A DNA stretch of 64,000 nucleotides. Source: an uncultured Clostridia bacterium. GTDB lineage: Bacteria > Bacillota > Clostridia > TANB77 > CAG-508. The notes beneath the pieces were generated by a model that was not told the DNA's origin, did no database searches, and was given only the letters and a program-made list of their open reading frames with translations. The DNA lies in assembly GCA_934141555.1 (NCBI GenBank), contig CAKPCK010000007.1, forward strand, positions 19,385 to 83,384, in the 5' to 3' direction. Below, piece by piece: positions 52,581 to 61,493 of the stretch. Each line of letters opens with the position of its first letter. The first letter of the stretch is position 1. The translations under genes and the position numbers were made by a program.

Positions 52581-53705
52581 ATGAAGCCAGCAGTAACTTA
52601 TGAATTATTACATGAATGTAAACAAACAGGAGCACGAAGAGGAGTTATACATACACCACATGGTGATATTCAAACACCTATATTCATGCCAGTAGGAACA
52701 CAAGCTACAGTCAAATCAATGACTCCAGAAGAATTAAAAGAAGAAGTAAAAGCACAAATAATATTATCAAATACATATCATTTATATTTAAGACCAGGAC
52801 AAGAAATTGTAAAAGAAGCAGGTGGACTTCATAATTTCATGAAATGGGATAGACCAATATTAACAGATAGTGGAGGATTTCAAGTATTTAGTTTAAGTTC
52901 ATTAAGAAAAATAACAGAAGAAGGAGTTGCTTTTCATTCACATTTAGATGGGAGTAAACATTTATTTACACCAGAAAGTGTAATGAAAACAGAAGAAGAT
53001 TTAGGTGCTGATATAATAATGGCATTTGATGAATGTTGTCCATATCCATCAACATATGAATATACAAAAAATTCAATGGAAAGAACTACTAGATGGGCAA
53101 AGAGATGCAAAGAAGCACATACAACAGAAAATCAAGCATTATTTGGAATTATACAAGGTGGATTTTTCGAAGACTTAAGAAAGAAATCAGCAGAAGATTT
53201 AATTGCATTAGATTTACCAGGATATGCAATTGGTGGAATAAGTGTTGGTGAACCAAAAGAAGAATTCTTAAAAATGTTATATTATACAACACCATTAATG
53301 CCAAAAGATAAACCAAGATATTTAATGGGAGTTGGAACACCAGATTATTTAATAGAAGCAGCATTAGCAGGAATAGATATGTGCGATTGTGTATTACCAA
53401 CAAGAATTGCAAGAAATGGAACAGCATTAACATCACATGGAAAAGTTGTTGTAAGAAATGCAACATATGAAAGAGATTGGACACCATTAGATCCTGAATG
53501 TGATTGTTATACATGTAAAAATTATACAAGAGCATATATAAGACATTTAGTGAAAGCAAATGAAATATTAGGAGTAAGATTACTTTCAATACATAATTTA
53601 AGATTTTTAACTAGATTAATGGAAAATATTAGAAATGCAATTGAAAATGATTGCTTGGGAGATTTTAAAACAGAATTTTATAAAAAATATGGATATGAAA
53701 ACTAA
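52581..53705 (+). CDS. tgt: tRNA-guanine transglycosylase
   Basis: Exchanges guanine 34 for preQ1 in tRNAs with GUN anticodons; 374 aa. Motifs: PIFMPVGTQATVKSMTPEEL, ILSNTYHLYLRPG, TDSGGFQVFSLS with the catalytic Asp region, DIIMAFDECCPYP, FGIIQGGFFEDLR, GYAIGGISVGEP and the zinc site CDCYTCKNYTRAYIRHL. Full length. SD AAAGGATGA precedes the ATG. The queA-tgt pair is separated here by a decayed gene. Confidence 0.96.
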   Translation: MKPAVTYELLHECKQTGARRGVIHTPHGDIQTPIFMPVGTQATVKSMTPEELKEEVKAQIILSNTYHLYLRPGQEIVKEAGGLHNFMKWDRPILTDSGGFQVFSLSSLRKITEEGVAFHSHLDGSKHLFTPESVMKTEEDLGADIIMAFDECCPYPSTYEYTKNSMERTTRWAKRCKEAHTTENQALFGIIQGGFFEDLRKKSAEDLIALDLPGYAIGGISVGEPKEEFLKMLYYTTPLMPKDKPRYLMGVGTPDYLIEAALAGIDMCDCVLPTRIARNGTALTSHGKVVVRNATYERDWTPLDPECDCYTCKNYTRAYIRHLVKANEILGVRLLSIHNLRFLTRLMENIRNAIENDCLGDFKTEFYKKYGYEN

Positions 53706-53725
53706 AGAAAAGGAGGCAGATTTTG

Positions 53726-55072
53726 ATGGAATTGTATTATGAAGAAGAAGAAAAAACAAAGAAAAAATCAAAGGCACCTATTTTTATAGGGGTATTTATA
53801 GTAATATTAATACTTTTAACAATTGCAATTGTTTATGCAATTATGTATATAAAAACGACAGTATTAAAAGTTAAGATAAATGATGTTTCACAAAATGAAT
53901 TTGGAAAATTAGTTGAAAGTATCATAACTGAATCTGGAGAAAAACAAATGTATTTTCCGATCAGAAAAGTAGCAAAATATTTTGGATATTCAGATTATGC
54001 AGGAGATTATACGACAAAATCAGAAGATAGCACCAAATGCTATGTAGATAATAATGAAGAAATTGCTTTATTTACATTAAATTCTAATGTAATAATATTG
54101 TCAAGAAGTGGATTTCAAAATGAGGAAATTACGATAGATGAAAAGATTTTTGAAAAAGGAAATGAATTATATACAACAATAGATGGACTAGAAAAATCTT
54201 TTAATATTATTTTTAATTATGATTCAACAAAAAACACCATTAATATTTACACTTTAGATTATTTAGTAGAATTTTATGCAAATAAATATAATTTAGGAGA
54301 AAAAACTTATTCGACATTAATTAATGATGAAAAAGCTATTAGAGAGGGACTATTAATTGTGCATGGAGATGAATATAATGCTACTAATTATGGGGTTATA
54401 AATGTAACAAGTGGAAAATATCTTTTTGAACCTAAATATGATTACATTTCATATTTACCATATACATCACAATTTTTAATAGAAAGTAATGGAAAATATG
54501 GAATAACAGATAAAGACGGAAAAGTAAAATTAAAAGTTTCATATGATGAAATTCAAATAGCAGATAATAAAAACAAATTATATCTTGTAAAAGAAAATTC
54601 ATTATATGGTATGGTAGATTCAGACGGAAAAATAGTATTACCTTCTAGATTTCAAAATATAGGAATTAATGGAGGAGCATTTGAACAAAATAGAATAGAT
54701 AATCAGTATATATTGGTAAAAGAATTAATACCTGTAAAATATAATGGAATGTGGGGATTTTATAATGTAAAAGGAGAAAGAGTTACAGACTTTATATTTA
54801 CAGATATTGGTTGTCAAGAAACAAGGGTAACAAATTCATATCCTGTTGTAGAAATTCCAAGTTTAAATTTAGTTGTTGTACAAACAGATTCAAATGGTTA
54901 CAATTTAGTTAATAGAAAAGGAGCGATAAGAATAGGTGCTTCTCTAAACTCAGTATATCTAAAAACAGATGCTGCAACTGGAAAAAATACATATTATATG
55001 ACATATGGTGGAACTAGTGAAATAACAAGAGATATTGAAGAATTTTTTGCATCAATGGGAGTTAGTGAATAA
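53726..55072 (+). CDS. membrane-anchored WG-repeat protein with copper-amine-oxidase-like N-terminal domain
   Basis: A 448-aa exported protein. An N-terminal acidic/basic tip (MELYYEEEEKTKKKSK) is followed by one membrane segment (about 19-43). Residues 60-165 resemble the stalk domain of copper amine oxidase N-terminal-like proteins (YFPIRKVAKYFGY, DGLEKSFNIIFNYDSTKNTI). Residues 200-400 contain WG-type repeats (NGKYGITDKDGKVKL, NSLYGMVDSDGKIVLPSRF, NGMWGFYNVKGERVTDFIF). The protein probably faces outside and binds or scaffolds something; no enzyme motif. SD AAAGGAGG; ATG 53726 preferred to TTG 53723. Possibly in one transcript with tgt, 21 bases upstream. Confidence 0.8.
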   Translation: MELYYEEEEKTKKKSKAPIFIGVFIVILILLTIAIVYAIMYIKTTVLKVKINDVSQNEFGKLVESIITESGEKQMYFPIRKVAKYFGYSDYAGDYTTKSEDSTKCYVDNNEEIALFTLNSNVIILSRSGFQNEEITIDEKIFEKGNELYTTIDGLEKSFNIIFNYDSTKNTINIYTLDYLVEFYANKYNLGEKTYSTLINDEKAIREGLLIVHGDEYNATNYGVINVTSGKYLFEPKYDYISYLPYTSQFLIESNGKYGITDKDGKVKLKVSYDEIQIADNKNKLYLVKENSLYGMVDSDGKIVLPSRFQNIGINGGAFEQNRIDNQYILVKELIPVKYNGMWGFYNVKGERVTDFIFTDIGCQETRVTNSYPVVEIPSLNLVVVQTDSNGYNLVNRKGAIRIGASLNSVYLKTDAATGKNTYYMTYGGTSEITRDIEEFFASMGVSE

Positions 55073-55096
55073 TAAAAACAAATGAAGAAAGGAGAA

Positions 55097-55116
55097 AAAT
55101 GTTATAAATAACATTT
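55097..55116 (+). promoter_or_regulatory. hairpin between SD and start of the DUF4321 gene
   Basis: AAATGTTAT / ATAACATTT with loop AA lies between AAAGGAG and ATG 55127. It includes a two-codon ORF (ATG TTA TAA, 55099-55107). Folding would bring the SD to normal distance from the true start. Confidence 0.45.
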
Positions 55117-55126
55117 AAAAAAAGAA

Positions 55127-55384
55127 ATGGCAGTAAAAAATAAAAATACATGGATATTAATAATATTTATATGTGCAGGACTTGTAATAGGAGGATTAAT
55201 AGGGCAACTTTCAGCACAAGTTGAATGGTTAAATTGGCTTTCATTTGGACAGGAATTTGGATTATCACAACCATTAGTATTAGACTTAAGTGTTTTAAAA
55301 ATAACATTTGGATTTGTAGTTAATATTAATATGGCAAGTATTATTGGGATGGTAATTGCATTATTTATATATAGATGGATTTAA
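55127..55384 (+). CDS. DUF4321 membrane protein
   Basis: An 85-aa protein with two membrane segments (about 9-28 and 62-84) and a short loop, reading KNTWILIIFICAGLVIGGLIGQ, then LSFGQEFGLSQPLVLDLSVLKITFGF and NMASIIGMVIALFIYR. This is the DUF4321 pattern found in many Clostridia, often near radC/maf/mreB. Function unknown. The SD lies unusually far (about 33 bases) with a hairpin between. Confidence 0.85.
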   Translation: MAVKNKNTWILIIFICAGLVIGGLIGQLSAQVEWLNWLSFGQEFGLSQPLVLDLSVLKITFGFVVNINMASIIGMVIALFIYRWI

Positions 55385-55404
55385 AAATTTAAGGGGGAAA
55401 TATA

Positions 55405-56442
55405 ATGAAAATAAAAGAGTCATTTAGACAAGGGAAACATACTTCAAGAAAATTTTTTATAATTGAAATTATATGTATTTTAATAATTGTTTTATCTGCA
55501 TTTATAATGAGTGAAAGAATTGAAAATGAGAAACCTAATGCAACAGATTTTAGTCAAAATGGGGCAATAGGAACAGAAACAGGAAAATATGTATATTTAC
55601 AGATAGATGGATTAAGTGATGTAATAGCAACAGATACAGAAACTGAAAATGAAAAATATTATATTGCAATAAATGGTTATGATTGGTATATTGTTAGTTT
55701 AGGAAGTTCAGATATAGAAGAGTTAAAAAATATTCAAGCATATACATATGGGAGAATTGAAAATAGACCAGCATCAGTAACTATTTATGGAATTACTGAA
55801 GAAGTACCAAATGAACTTAAACAAATTGCAGTAGATTTTTATAATCAAGGACTTGATGATAATGAAAAAATTACAGTAGATGAATTTGAAAATTATTTTG
55901 GAAGTGTAATGTTAAATGCAACTAAAGATCCAGTTGATGTTTCATTAGAATTAATTTTAATATTAATCTCAGCAATAACATTGTTTGTTACAATTATTGT
56001 TCAAATATGTAATAAGGTAGTAAGAGTAAAAATATTTAAATATTTAGAAAAAAATAATTATGAAAAAGAACTTGAAAAACAATTAGAAGATAATGTTGAG
56101 GAAACATTTTTCAATGAGAAATTGATTATAACTAAAGACTTTGTTGTAGATACAACAGATGGAACTTTTGTAGCAGTTAAATTCTCAGATATAAAATGGG
56201 TATATACCCATAGATTAAAATATTATGGATTAGTTTCAATTTCAAATAATATTATAATGATACTAAAAGACGGAAAAACACAATTTCAATGTTTAGATAC
56301 TAAGGGAAAACTTTCAGATGAGTTTGAAAAAGCATTTGACAAAATTTGTGAAAAATTACCAAATGATTCACTAAAAGGTTATACTCAAGAAAATATAAAA
56401 GAATTTAAAGAATATAAAAAAGAATTAAAAAATAATATGTAA
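55405..56442 (+). CDS. two-pass membrane protein, unrecognised (possibly DUF6709-like)
   Basis: A 345-aa protein with a membrane segment near the start (about 18-36) and one at about 178-198. Between them is an extracytoplasmic domain (YVYLQIDGLSDVIATDT, YYIAINGYDWYIVSLG, RIENRPASVTIYGI). The cytoplasmic C-terminal half (205-345) looks like a PH-type domain (ITKDFVVDTTDGTFVAVKFSDIKWVYTH in parts: DFVVDTTDGTFVAVKFSDI; NIIMILKDGKTQFQCLD). SD AAGGGGGAAA is good. It follows the DUF4321 gene by 20 bases. Function unknown; the family label is tentative. Confidence 0.7.
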   Translation: MKIKESFRQGKHTSRKFFIIEIICILIIVLSAFIMSERIENEKPNATDFSQNGAIGTETGKYVYLQIDGLSDVIATDTETENEKYYIAINGYDWYIVSLGSSDIEELKNIQAYTYGRIENRPASVTIYGITEEVPNELKQIAVDFYNQGLDDNEKITVDEFENYFGSVMLNATKDPVDVSLELILILISAITLFVTIIVQICNKVVRVKIFKYLEKNNYEKELEKQLEDNVEETFFNEKLIITKDFVVDTTDGTFVAVKFSDIKWVYTHRLKYYGLVSISNNIIMILKDGKTQFQCLDTKGKLSDEFEKAFDKICEKLPNDSLKGYTQENIKEFKEYKKELKNNM

Positions 56443-56444
56443 TA

Positions 56445-56481
56445 AAAAAGAATAGTCAAATTTTATTTGACTATTCTTTTT
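56445..56481. terminator. bidirectional terminator
   Basis: Perfect 16-bp stem AAAAAGAATAGTCAAA / TTTGACTATTCTTTTT, loop TTTTA. It serves the membrane gene on the + strand and the small minus-strand gene. Confidence 0.92.
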
Positions 56482-56502
56482 GCATGATAACTAAAAATAA
56501 TT

Positions 56503-56817
56503 TTAACTTCTTAACCTAATTAAAATTGCTATAGCTAATAAAATAAGTAAAACTCCAACAACGATAAGGCAAATACTTAAAATATTTGTTAATTGTAAAT
56601 CAAAATTTGAAGCAGTAACAGCAGTTGAATATTGTGAAGAAGTCAATTTTGTTGTATTAGTGTTTGAAGAAGATTTTTCATTTGATGTACTTTGTGTATT
56701 AGTAGTTTGTGCTGTAGAAGAGGTAGTAGTTGTACTAGCAGTAGCTGCATATGAATGACAACAAAAACTTATTAATAATATTCCTATAATAAAAAATATT
56801 TTTGATAATTTTGACAT
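56503..56817 (-). CDS. small exported Ser/Thr-rich membrane protein
   Basis: A 104-aa protein. A signal peptide (MSKLSKIFFIIGILLISFCCHSYA, seen as a basic tip, hydrophobic core and AxA-like end) is followed by a linker of Thr/Ser/Asn (about 25-68), then a membrane segment (about 77-100, ILSICLIVVGVLLILLAIAI) and a basic end RLRS. This is a sortase-independent, membrane-tethered low-complexity stalk. It is on the strand opposite its neighbours. SD TAGGAGG lies before the ATG at 56817. Function unknown. Confidence 0.7.
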   Translation of the reverse strand: MSKLSKIFFIIGILLISFCCHSYAATASTTTTSSTAQTTNTQSTSNEKSSSNTNTTKLTSSQYSTAVTASNFDLQLTNILSICLIVVGVLLILLAIAILIRLRS

Positions 56818-56960
56818 TTATAAGTCCTCCTAAAAAATAATATTATTACATTTATATATAATAACAAAATTGTATGAAAAAGTCAATTAAAATTATTAGG
56901 TATATATTTTTATTTTACAATTGTATAAGATTTATTGTTCATAATTAGTTCATATTAATT

Positions 56961-56969
56961 TGCTATAAT
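56961..56969 (+). promoter_or_regulatory. extended -10 promoter upstream of the MMPL gene
   Basis: TGCTATAAT fits TGnTATAAT, about 87 bases before the start. The leader contains ACGGA...TCCGT, a small hairpin. Confidence 0.45.
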
Positions 56970-57055
56970 ACATCATGTTGAAACGGAAAAAGATGGAAAA
57001 TCCGTTGTATTACCACGTTTAAAATAAATTATAAATTTGAAAGGAGCAAATGCAA

Positions 57056-59125
57056 ATGCAAAAATTTGGAGAATTTGTATGTAAACACAAAAGAATAATA
57101 CTAATAATCATGTTAATTTTATTAATTCCATCAATAATTGGAATGAAAGCTACAAGAATTAATTATGACATATTAGTCTACTTACCAGATGACATAGAAA
57201 CAATACAAGGAGAAAATATATTATCAGAAGATTTTAATATGGGAGCTTTTTCAATTATCTTGTTAGAAGATATGGAAACAAAAGATATATTAAAATTAGA
57301 AGATGAAATAAAACAAGTAGATAATGTAGCAAAAGTAATATCAGGAGCAGATGTATTGGGAACAAGTATTCCAGTAGAGATGTTACCAGATGAAGTAAAA
57401 GATGAGTTATATAAAGATAACACAACAGTAATGTTAGTAACATTTAAAGAAGCAATATCATCAGATGCAACAATGAATACAGTACAACATTTAAGAGATA
57501 TTACAGACAAACATTGTAAGATAAGTGGTATGACAGCAACATTACTAGATACAAGAGACTTGTCAAATTCAGAAGTTGCAATATATGTAATAATAGCAGT
57601 TATATTATGTTTAATCGTACTAGAAATAGCATTAGACTCTTATGTAGCACCAATATTATTGTTAGCAAATATAGGAATAGCAATATTATACAATATGGGA
57701 ACAAATATCTTTTTAGGAGAGATATCATATATAACAAAGGCAATAAGTGCAGTATTACAATTAGGTGTAACAATGGATTTTGCAATATTCTTATATCATA
57801 GTTATCAAGCAGAACTAAAAAATACAACAGATAGAAATCAAGCAATGAGTATTGCAATATCAAAAACATTTATATCAGTATTAGGAAGTTCATTAACAAC
57901 AATTGCTGGATTCTTAGCATTATGTAGTATGAATTTAACATTAGGAAAAGACATAGGAATTGTTATGGCAAAAGGTGTATTATTTGGTGTAATAAGTGTT
58001 GTAACAATATTACCAAGTTTAATACTTATGTTTGATAAAGCAATTCAAAAAACAAAACATAAAGAATTATTACCAAAATTCACAACAATAAGTGAATTTA
58101 ATATAAAACATTATAAAGCAATAATTGTAATATTTATAATTGCATTACCAATAGCATTATATGGATATAACAATACAAAAGTATATTATAAATTAGATAG
58201 TTCATTACCTGAAACACTAGATAGTATTTCAGCAAATAACACATTAAAAGATAAATTTGGATTAGTATCACAAGAAATGATTTTAATAAATAAAGATACA
58301 CCAAATGATGAAATTAATGAAATGTTGGATAAAATAGAAGAATTAGATGGAGTAGATTTTACATTAAGTTATTCAAAATTATCTGAATTAGGTATTCCAG
58401 AAGAAATGTTACCAGAAGATTTATTGAGTATCTTCCAAAGTGATAAATATCAAATGATATTAATAAATTCAGAATATGAAATTGCAACAGGTGAATTAAA
58501 TAATCAAATAGCTAAAATAAATGAAATAGTAAAACAATATGATTCAGATGCTAAAGTAGTTGGTGAAGGACCATTAATGAAAGACTTAGTAGAAATAAGT
58601 GATCATGATTTTAATAGTGTAAACACAGTATCAATAGGAATTATATTTGTAATAATGATGTTTGTATTAAAATCAATATCATTACCAGTTTTATTAGTTA
58701 TAGCAATAGAATTTGCAATATTTATAAATATGGGTATTCCATATTATACAAATACAACGATACCATTTATAGCATCAATAGTAATAGGAACAATTCAATT
58801 AGGTGCAACAATAGATTATGCAATTTTAATAACAACAAAATATATTCAAAATAGAAAAGATGGAAAAGACAAAAAACAAGCTGTATCAGAAGCTTTAGGA
58901 ACATCAATAAATTCAATTATAGTTAGTGGATTATGTTTCTTTGGAGCAACATTCGGAGTTGGAGCATATTCAAAAATAGAAATGATAGGAAGCTTATGCA
59001 CATTGATGTCAAGAGGAGCTATTATAAGTGTTATAGTAGTTATTACAGTATTACCAGCATTCTTAATGATATTTGATAGACTTGTTTGTAAAACAACAAT
59101 AGGAATGAAATCGGTTGAAAAATAA
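57056..59125 (+). CDS. MMPL/RND-family transporter
   Basis: A 689-aa transporter with the RND layout in two halves: TM1 (about 15-30), an extracytoplasmic domain (35-160), five TMs (165-325), then TM7 (about 350), a second domain (375-510) and five TMs. MMPL signatures: QLGVTMDFAIFLYHSYQ in half one and QLGATIDYAILITTKYI in half two, carrying the proton-relay Asp. The extracytoplasmic parts are small, as in hydrophobe- or lipid-exporting MMPL proteins. ATG 57056 fits SD AAGGAG better than 57050. The secreted heptad-repeat protein downstream is the probable partner. Confidence 0.9.
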   Translation: MQKFGEFVCKHKRIILIIMLILLIPSIIGMKATRINYDILVYLPDDIETIQGENILSEDFNMGAFSIILLEDMETKDILKLEDEIKQVDNVAKVISGADVLGTSIPVEMLPDEVKDELYKDNTTVMLVTFKEAISSDATMNTVQHLRDITDKHCKISGMTATLLDTRDLSNSEVAIYVIIAVILCLIVLEIALDSYVAPILLLANIGIAILYNMGTNIFLGEISYITKAISAVLQLGVTMDFAIFLYHSYQAELKNTTDRNQAMSIAISKTFISVLGSSLTTIAGFLALCSMNLTLGKDIGIVMAKGVLFGVISVVTILPSLILMFDKAIQKTKHKELLPKFTTISEFNIKHYKAIIVIFIIALPIALYGYNNTKVYYKLDSSLPETLDSISANNTLKDKFGLVSQEMILINKDTPNDEINEMLDKIEELDGVDFTLSYSKLSELGIPEEMLPEDLLSIFQSDKYQMILINSEYEIATGELNNQIAKINEIVKQYDSDAKVVGEGPLMKDLVEISDHDFNSVNTVSIGIIFVIMMFVLKSISLPVLLVIAIEFAIFINMGIPYYTNTTIPFIASIVIGTIQLGATIDYAILITTKYIQNRKDGKDKKQAVSEALGTSINSIIVSGLCFFGATFGVGAYSKIEMIGSLCTLMSRGAIISVIVVITVLPAFLMIFDRLVCKTTIGMKSVEK

Positions 59126-59233
59126 TTACAATTTTGGCTGTGGCGAATTTCATTTAAAACGCAGTTACATACACTGCGTATGCGCCTTTGCCTTTTAAAT
59201 AAAATTCTTCTTGCCAAAATTTAATTCTTTCCC
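59124..59233 (+). repeat. structured intergenic repeat, copy 2
   Basis: It begins at the MMPL stop with AATTACAATTTTGGCTGTG and ends GCCAAAATTTAATTC. The central hairpin is CGCAGT-TACATAC-ACTGCG, flanked by TTTCATTTAAAA / TTTTAAATAAAA arms. It is near-identical to 39801-39959 apart from the extra hairpin there and compensating changes (CGCAGT/ACTGCG here, CGCGGT/ACCACG there). Confidence 0.8.
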
Positions 59234-59294
59234 AACCAAAAAAACAAAAAATTAATCAAAAATGTCGTAATTAAAAAGAAAGGAAGTTAAAAAA

Positions 59295-61268
59295 ATGGAT
59301 AAAAACGAATTATGTAAAAAAGTATCTGCAGGTATGTTATTAGTAACAATGAGTTTATATGCAACACCAGTATTTGCATATTCAAAAGATGAAACTGTTT
59401 ATTCTAAATTAAATTCAGAAGGAAATAGTTATAAAACAATAGTTAGTACACATTTAAAAAATACAGATAGTGAAAATACACTTAATGATTTAACAAATCT
59501 AACAAATATAAAAAATACTAATGGAGACGAAAAATTTAGTCAAAATGGAAATTCTTTAATATGGGATGCTCAAAAACATGATATTTATTATCAAGGAGAA
59601 AGTGAAAGTGAATTACCAATTTCATGTTCAGTAAAATATGAATTAGATGGTGAAGAAATTTCTGCTAAAGATATTGCAGGAAAAAGTGGAAAAGTAAAAG
59701 TTACAATAACTTATGAAAATAAATCAGAAAATTTGGTAAATATTAATGGAAAAACACAAAAATTATATACACCATTTGTTGTTGTTGCAGGAACAATGAT
59801 AAATAATAAAAATAATAGAAACATTGAAGTTTCAAATGGAAAAGTAATTGATGATGGAACAAGAACTATAGTTTTAGGTGTTGCTTTACCAGGATTACAA
59901 GAAAGCTTAAATATATCTAAAGATAAATTAGATATACCAAGTTCAATAGAAATTACAATGGATGCAACAGATTTTGAGATGGGAAGTATTATGAATTATG
60001 TTACACCAAAATTATTAGAAGATGAAGATATAGAGTCATTTGACGGATTAGATGAATTATATTCACAAGTTGAAACATTACAAAATTCAATGAATCAAAT
60101 TCAAGATGGTGCAAACACATTAAAAGAAGGAACAGATACTTATACAGAGAAAATGCAAGAATTTGAAAATGCAATGGGAATGATTCAAAGTGGAATGGCA
60201 AGTGCTAATTCAAATTATACAAAAATTAATGATGGGATAAAAACATTAAATAGTAGTACAGGAACATTAAATAGTGGTTCAAAACAAGTTGCTGATGGTG
60301 TTTCTCAAATTGAAACAAATTTAAATACAATAAATGAAAAATTAGGAGAAGTACTTGCAGGAACACAAAGCTTAAAATCTGGTGAAACAGAACTTGTTGC
60401 TGGAATTGATACAATATTAACAAAATTAAATGGAATAGATGTATCTGATAATACAGAAAAAATTACAGAATTAACACAATTAGTTAATGCAAATAAAGCA
60501 ACTATTGAAAAATTAACAAGTGCAACAACTTTATTAACAAAACAATATGAAGCATTAAAAGATGAACAATCAAAAACTCAAGTAAAAACACAAATCGATT
60601 TTAATAAGCAAATGATTCAATTATTAACAGTAAATACACAAGCACAAGAACAAACAATTGCAACATTAAAAGCAACAGATTTATCTGCAATAAATGAATT
60701 AAAAGCAGGATTGACACAAGTAAAAACAGGATTAACAAAATTAAGTGCAGGAACAGATTCATTAACAAGTGGAGTTACACAAATAAAAGGTGGAACAGCG
60801 TTACTTGCAGAAAAAACAGGTGAATTAAGTCAAGGTGCTAATACAATATATCAAGGAACAACAAAATTAGCACAAGCAACAAGTACATTAAAAGATGGTT
60901 CTAGTCAAATGAAAGATGGATTAAGCACATTAGATAATAGTTCAGCACAATTATTACAAGCAAATACACAATTAACAGAAGGTGCACAAACAATAAATGA
61001 TGGTGCAACAACATTAGCTGATGGAATTGCAACATTTAATGAAGAAGGAATTAAAAAAATCTGTAATTTTGTAAATGGAGATTTAAAAGATTTAACAACA
61101 AGAGCTGAAAAGTTAACAGATTTAGCAAAATCTTATAATAGTTTTACAATGGTTGAAGATGGTGTTGAATCAAATTCAAAATTTGTTATGATTATAGATG
61201 CTGTAAAAAAACAAGAAGCAACTTCAAAACAAGAATATATAGTTGAAGATAATAATAAACAAAATTAA
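59295..61268 (+). CDS. secreted protein with X3-Leu-X2-Gly heptad repeats (YhgE/Pip-like partner)
   Basis: A 657-aa protein. The signal peptide (MDKNELCKKVSAGMLLVTMS, ending PVFAYS) is cleaved near 29. Residues 30-250 form an extracellular beta-rich domain (SGKVKVTITYENKSENLV, FVVVAGTMINNK, TRTIVLGVALPGLQESL). From about 255 to 590 come repeated words such as QDGANTLKEGTDTY, NSGSKQVADGVSQIE, SAGTDSLTSGVTQIKGGTALL and QLTEGAQTINDGATTLADG, the heptad pattern of YhgE-type proteins. No membrane segment closes it, unlike full YhgE/Pip, whose transmembrane part may be supplied by the MMPL protein encoded upstream. SD AAAGGAAG precedes the ATG. Confidence 0.82.
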   Translation: MDKNELCKKVSAGMLLVTMSLYATPVFAYSKDETVYSKLNSEGNSYKTIVSTHLKNTDSENTLNDLTNLTNIKNTNGDEKFSQNGNSLIWDAQKHDIYYQGESESELPISCSVKYELDGEEISAKDIAGKSGKVKVTITYENKSENLVNINGKTQKLYTPFVVVAGTMINNKNNRNIEVSNGKVIDDGTRTIVLGVALPGLQESLNISKDKLDIPSSIEITMDATDFEMGSIMNYVTPKLLEDEDIESFDGLDELYSQVETLQNSMNQIQDGANTLKEGTDTYTEKMQEFENAMGMIQSGMASANSNYTKINDGIKTLNSSTGTLNSGSKQVADGVSQIETNLNTINEKLGEVLAGTQSLKSGETELVAGIDTILTKLNGIDVSDNTEKITELTQLVNANKATIEKLTSATTLLTKQYEALKDEQSKTQVKTQIDFNKQMIQLLTVNTQAQEQTIATLKATDLSAINELKAGLTQVKTGLTKLSAGTDSLTSGVTQIKGGTALLAEKTGELSQGANTIYQGTTKLAQATSTLKDGSSQMKDGLSTLDNSSAQLLQANTQLTEGAQTINDGATTLADGIATFNEEGIKKICNFVNGDLKDLTTRAEKLTDLAKSYNSFTMVEDGVESNSKFVMIIDAVKKQEATSKQEYIVEDNNKQN

Positions 61269-61270
61269 AA

Positions 61271-61442
61271 TCTTTGAATATAAGTTTTTCATTACATTCC
61301 TCGGCTTATTACGAAATTTAAGAAATTCTAATTTATTTTATGGCACCCTTCCACTAAAGTGAACTCTTTCCATAAAATTTCATAGAATTTCTAAAATTTC
61401 TTCATGCGCATTCGTCATTACATTTAAAACTTATATTTCAAG
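61271..61442. repeat. long imperfect palindrome (MITE-like)
   Basis: Left arm 61271-61343 starts TCTTTGAATATAAGTTTT and ends TTTTATGG; right arm 61370-61442 starts CCATAAAATTT and ends AAAACTTATATTTCAAG. About 72-base arms with several mismatches enclose a 26-base centre. No ORF is inside. It fills most of the gap between the heptad-repeat gene and the response-regulator gene. Confidence 0.65.
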
Positions 61443-61449
61443 ACATTTA

Positions 61450-61478
61450 TTGCATTTATAAAAAAGATATTATATAAT
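61450..61478 (+). promoter_or_regulatory. promoter of the two-component system
   Basis: TTGCAT (61450-61455), 17 bases, TATAAT (61473-61478), 15 bases before the start codon of the response regulator. Confidence 0.75.
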
Positions 61479-61493
61479 TAAAGAGGTGATAAC

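Noticed and set aside
56975..57024. Short reading VETEKDGKSVVLPRLK upstream of the MMPL gene, and a 15-codon ORF in another frame
   Set aside because: No SD at a start codon and no in-frame start for the first; more likely untranslated leader or a tiny gene remnant.
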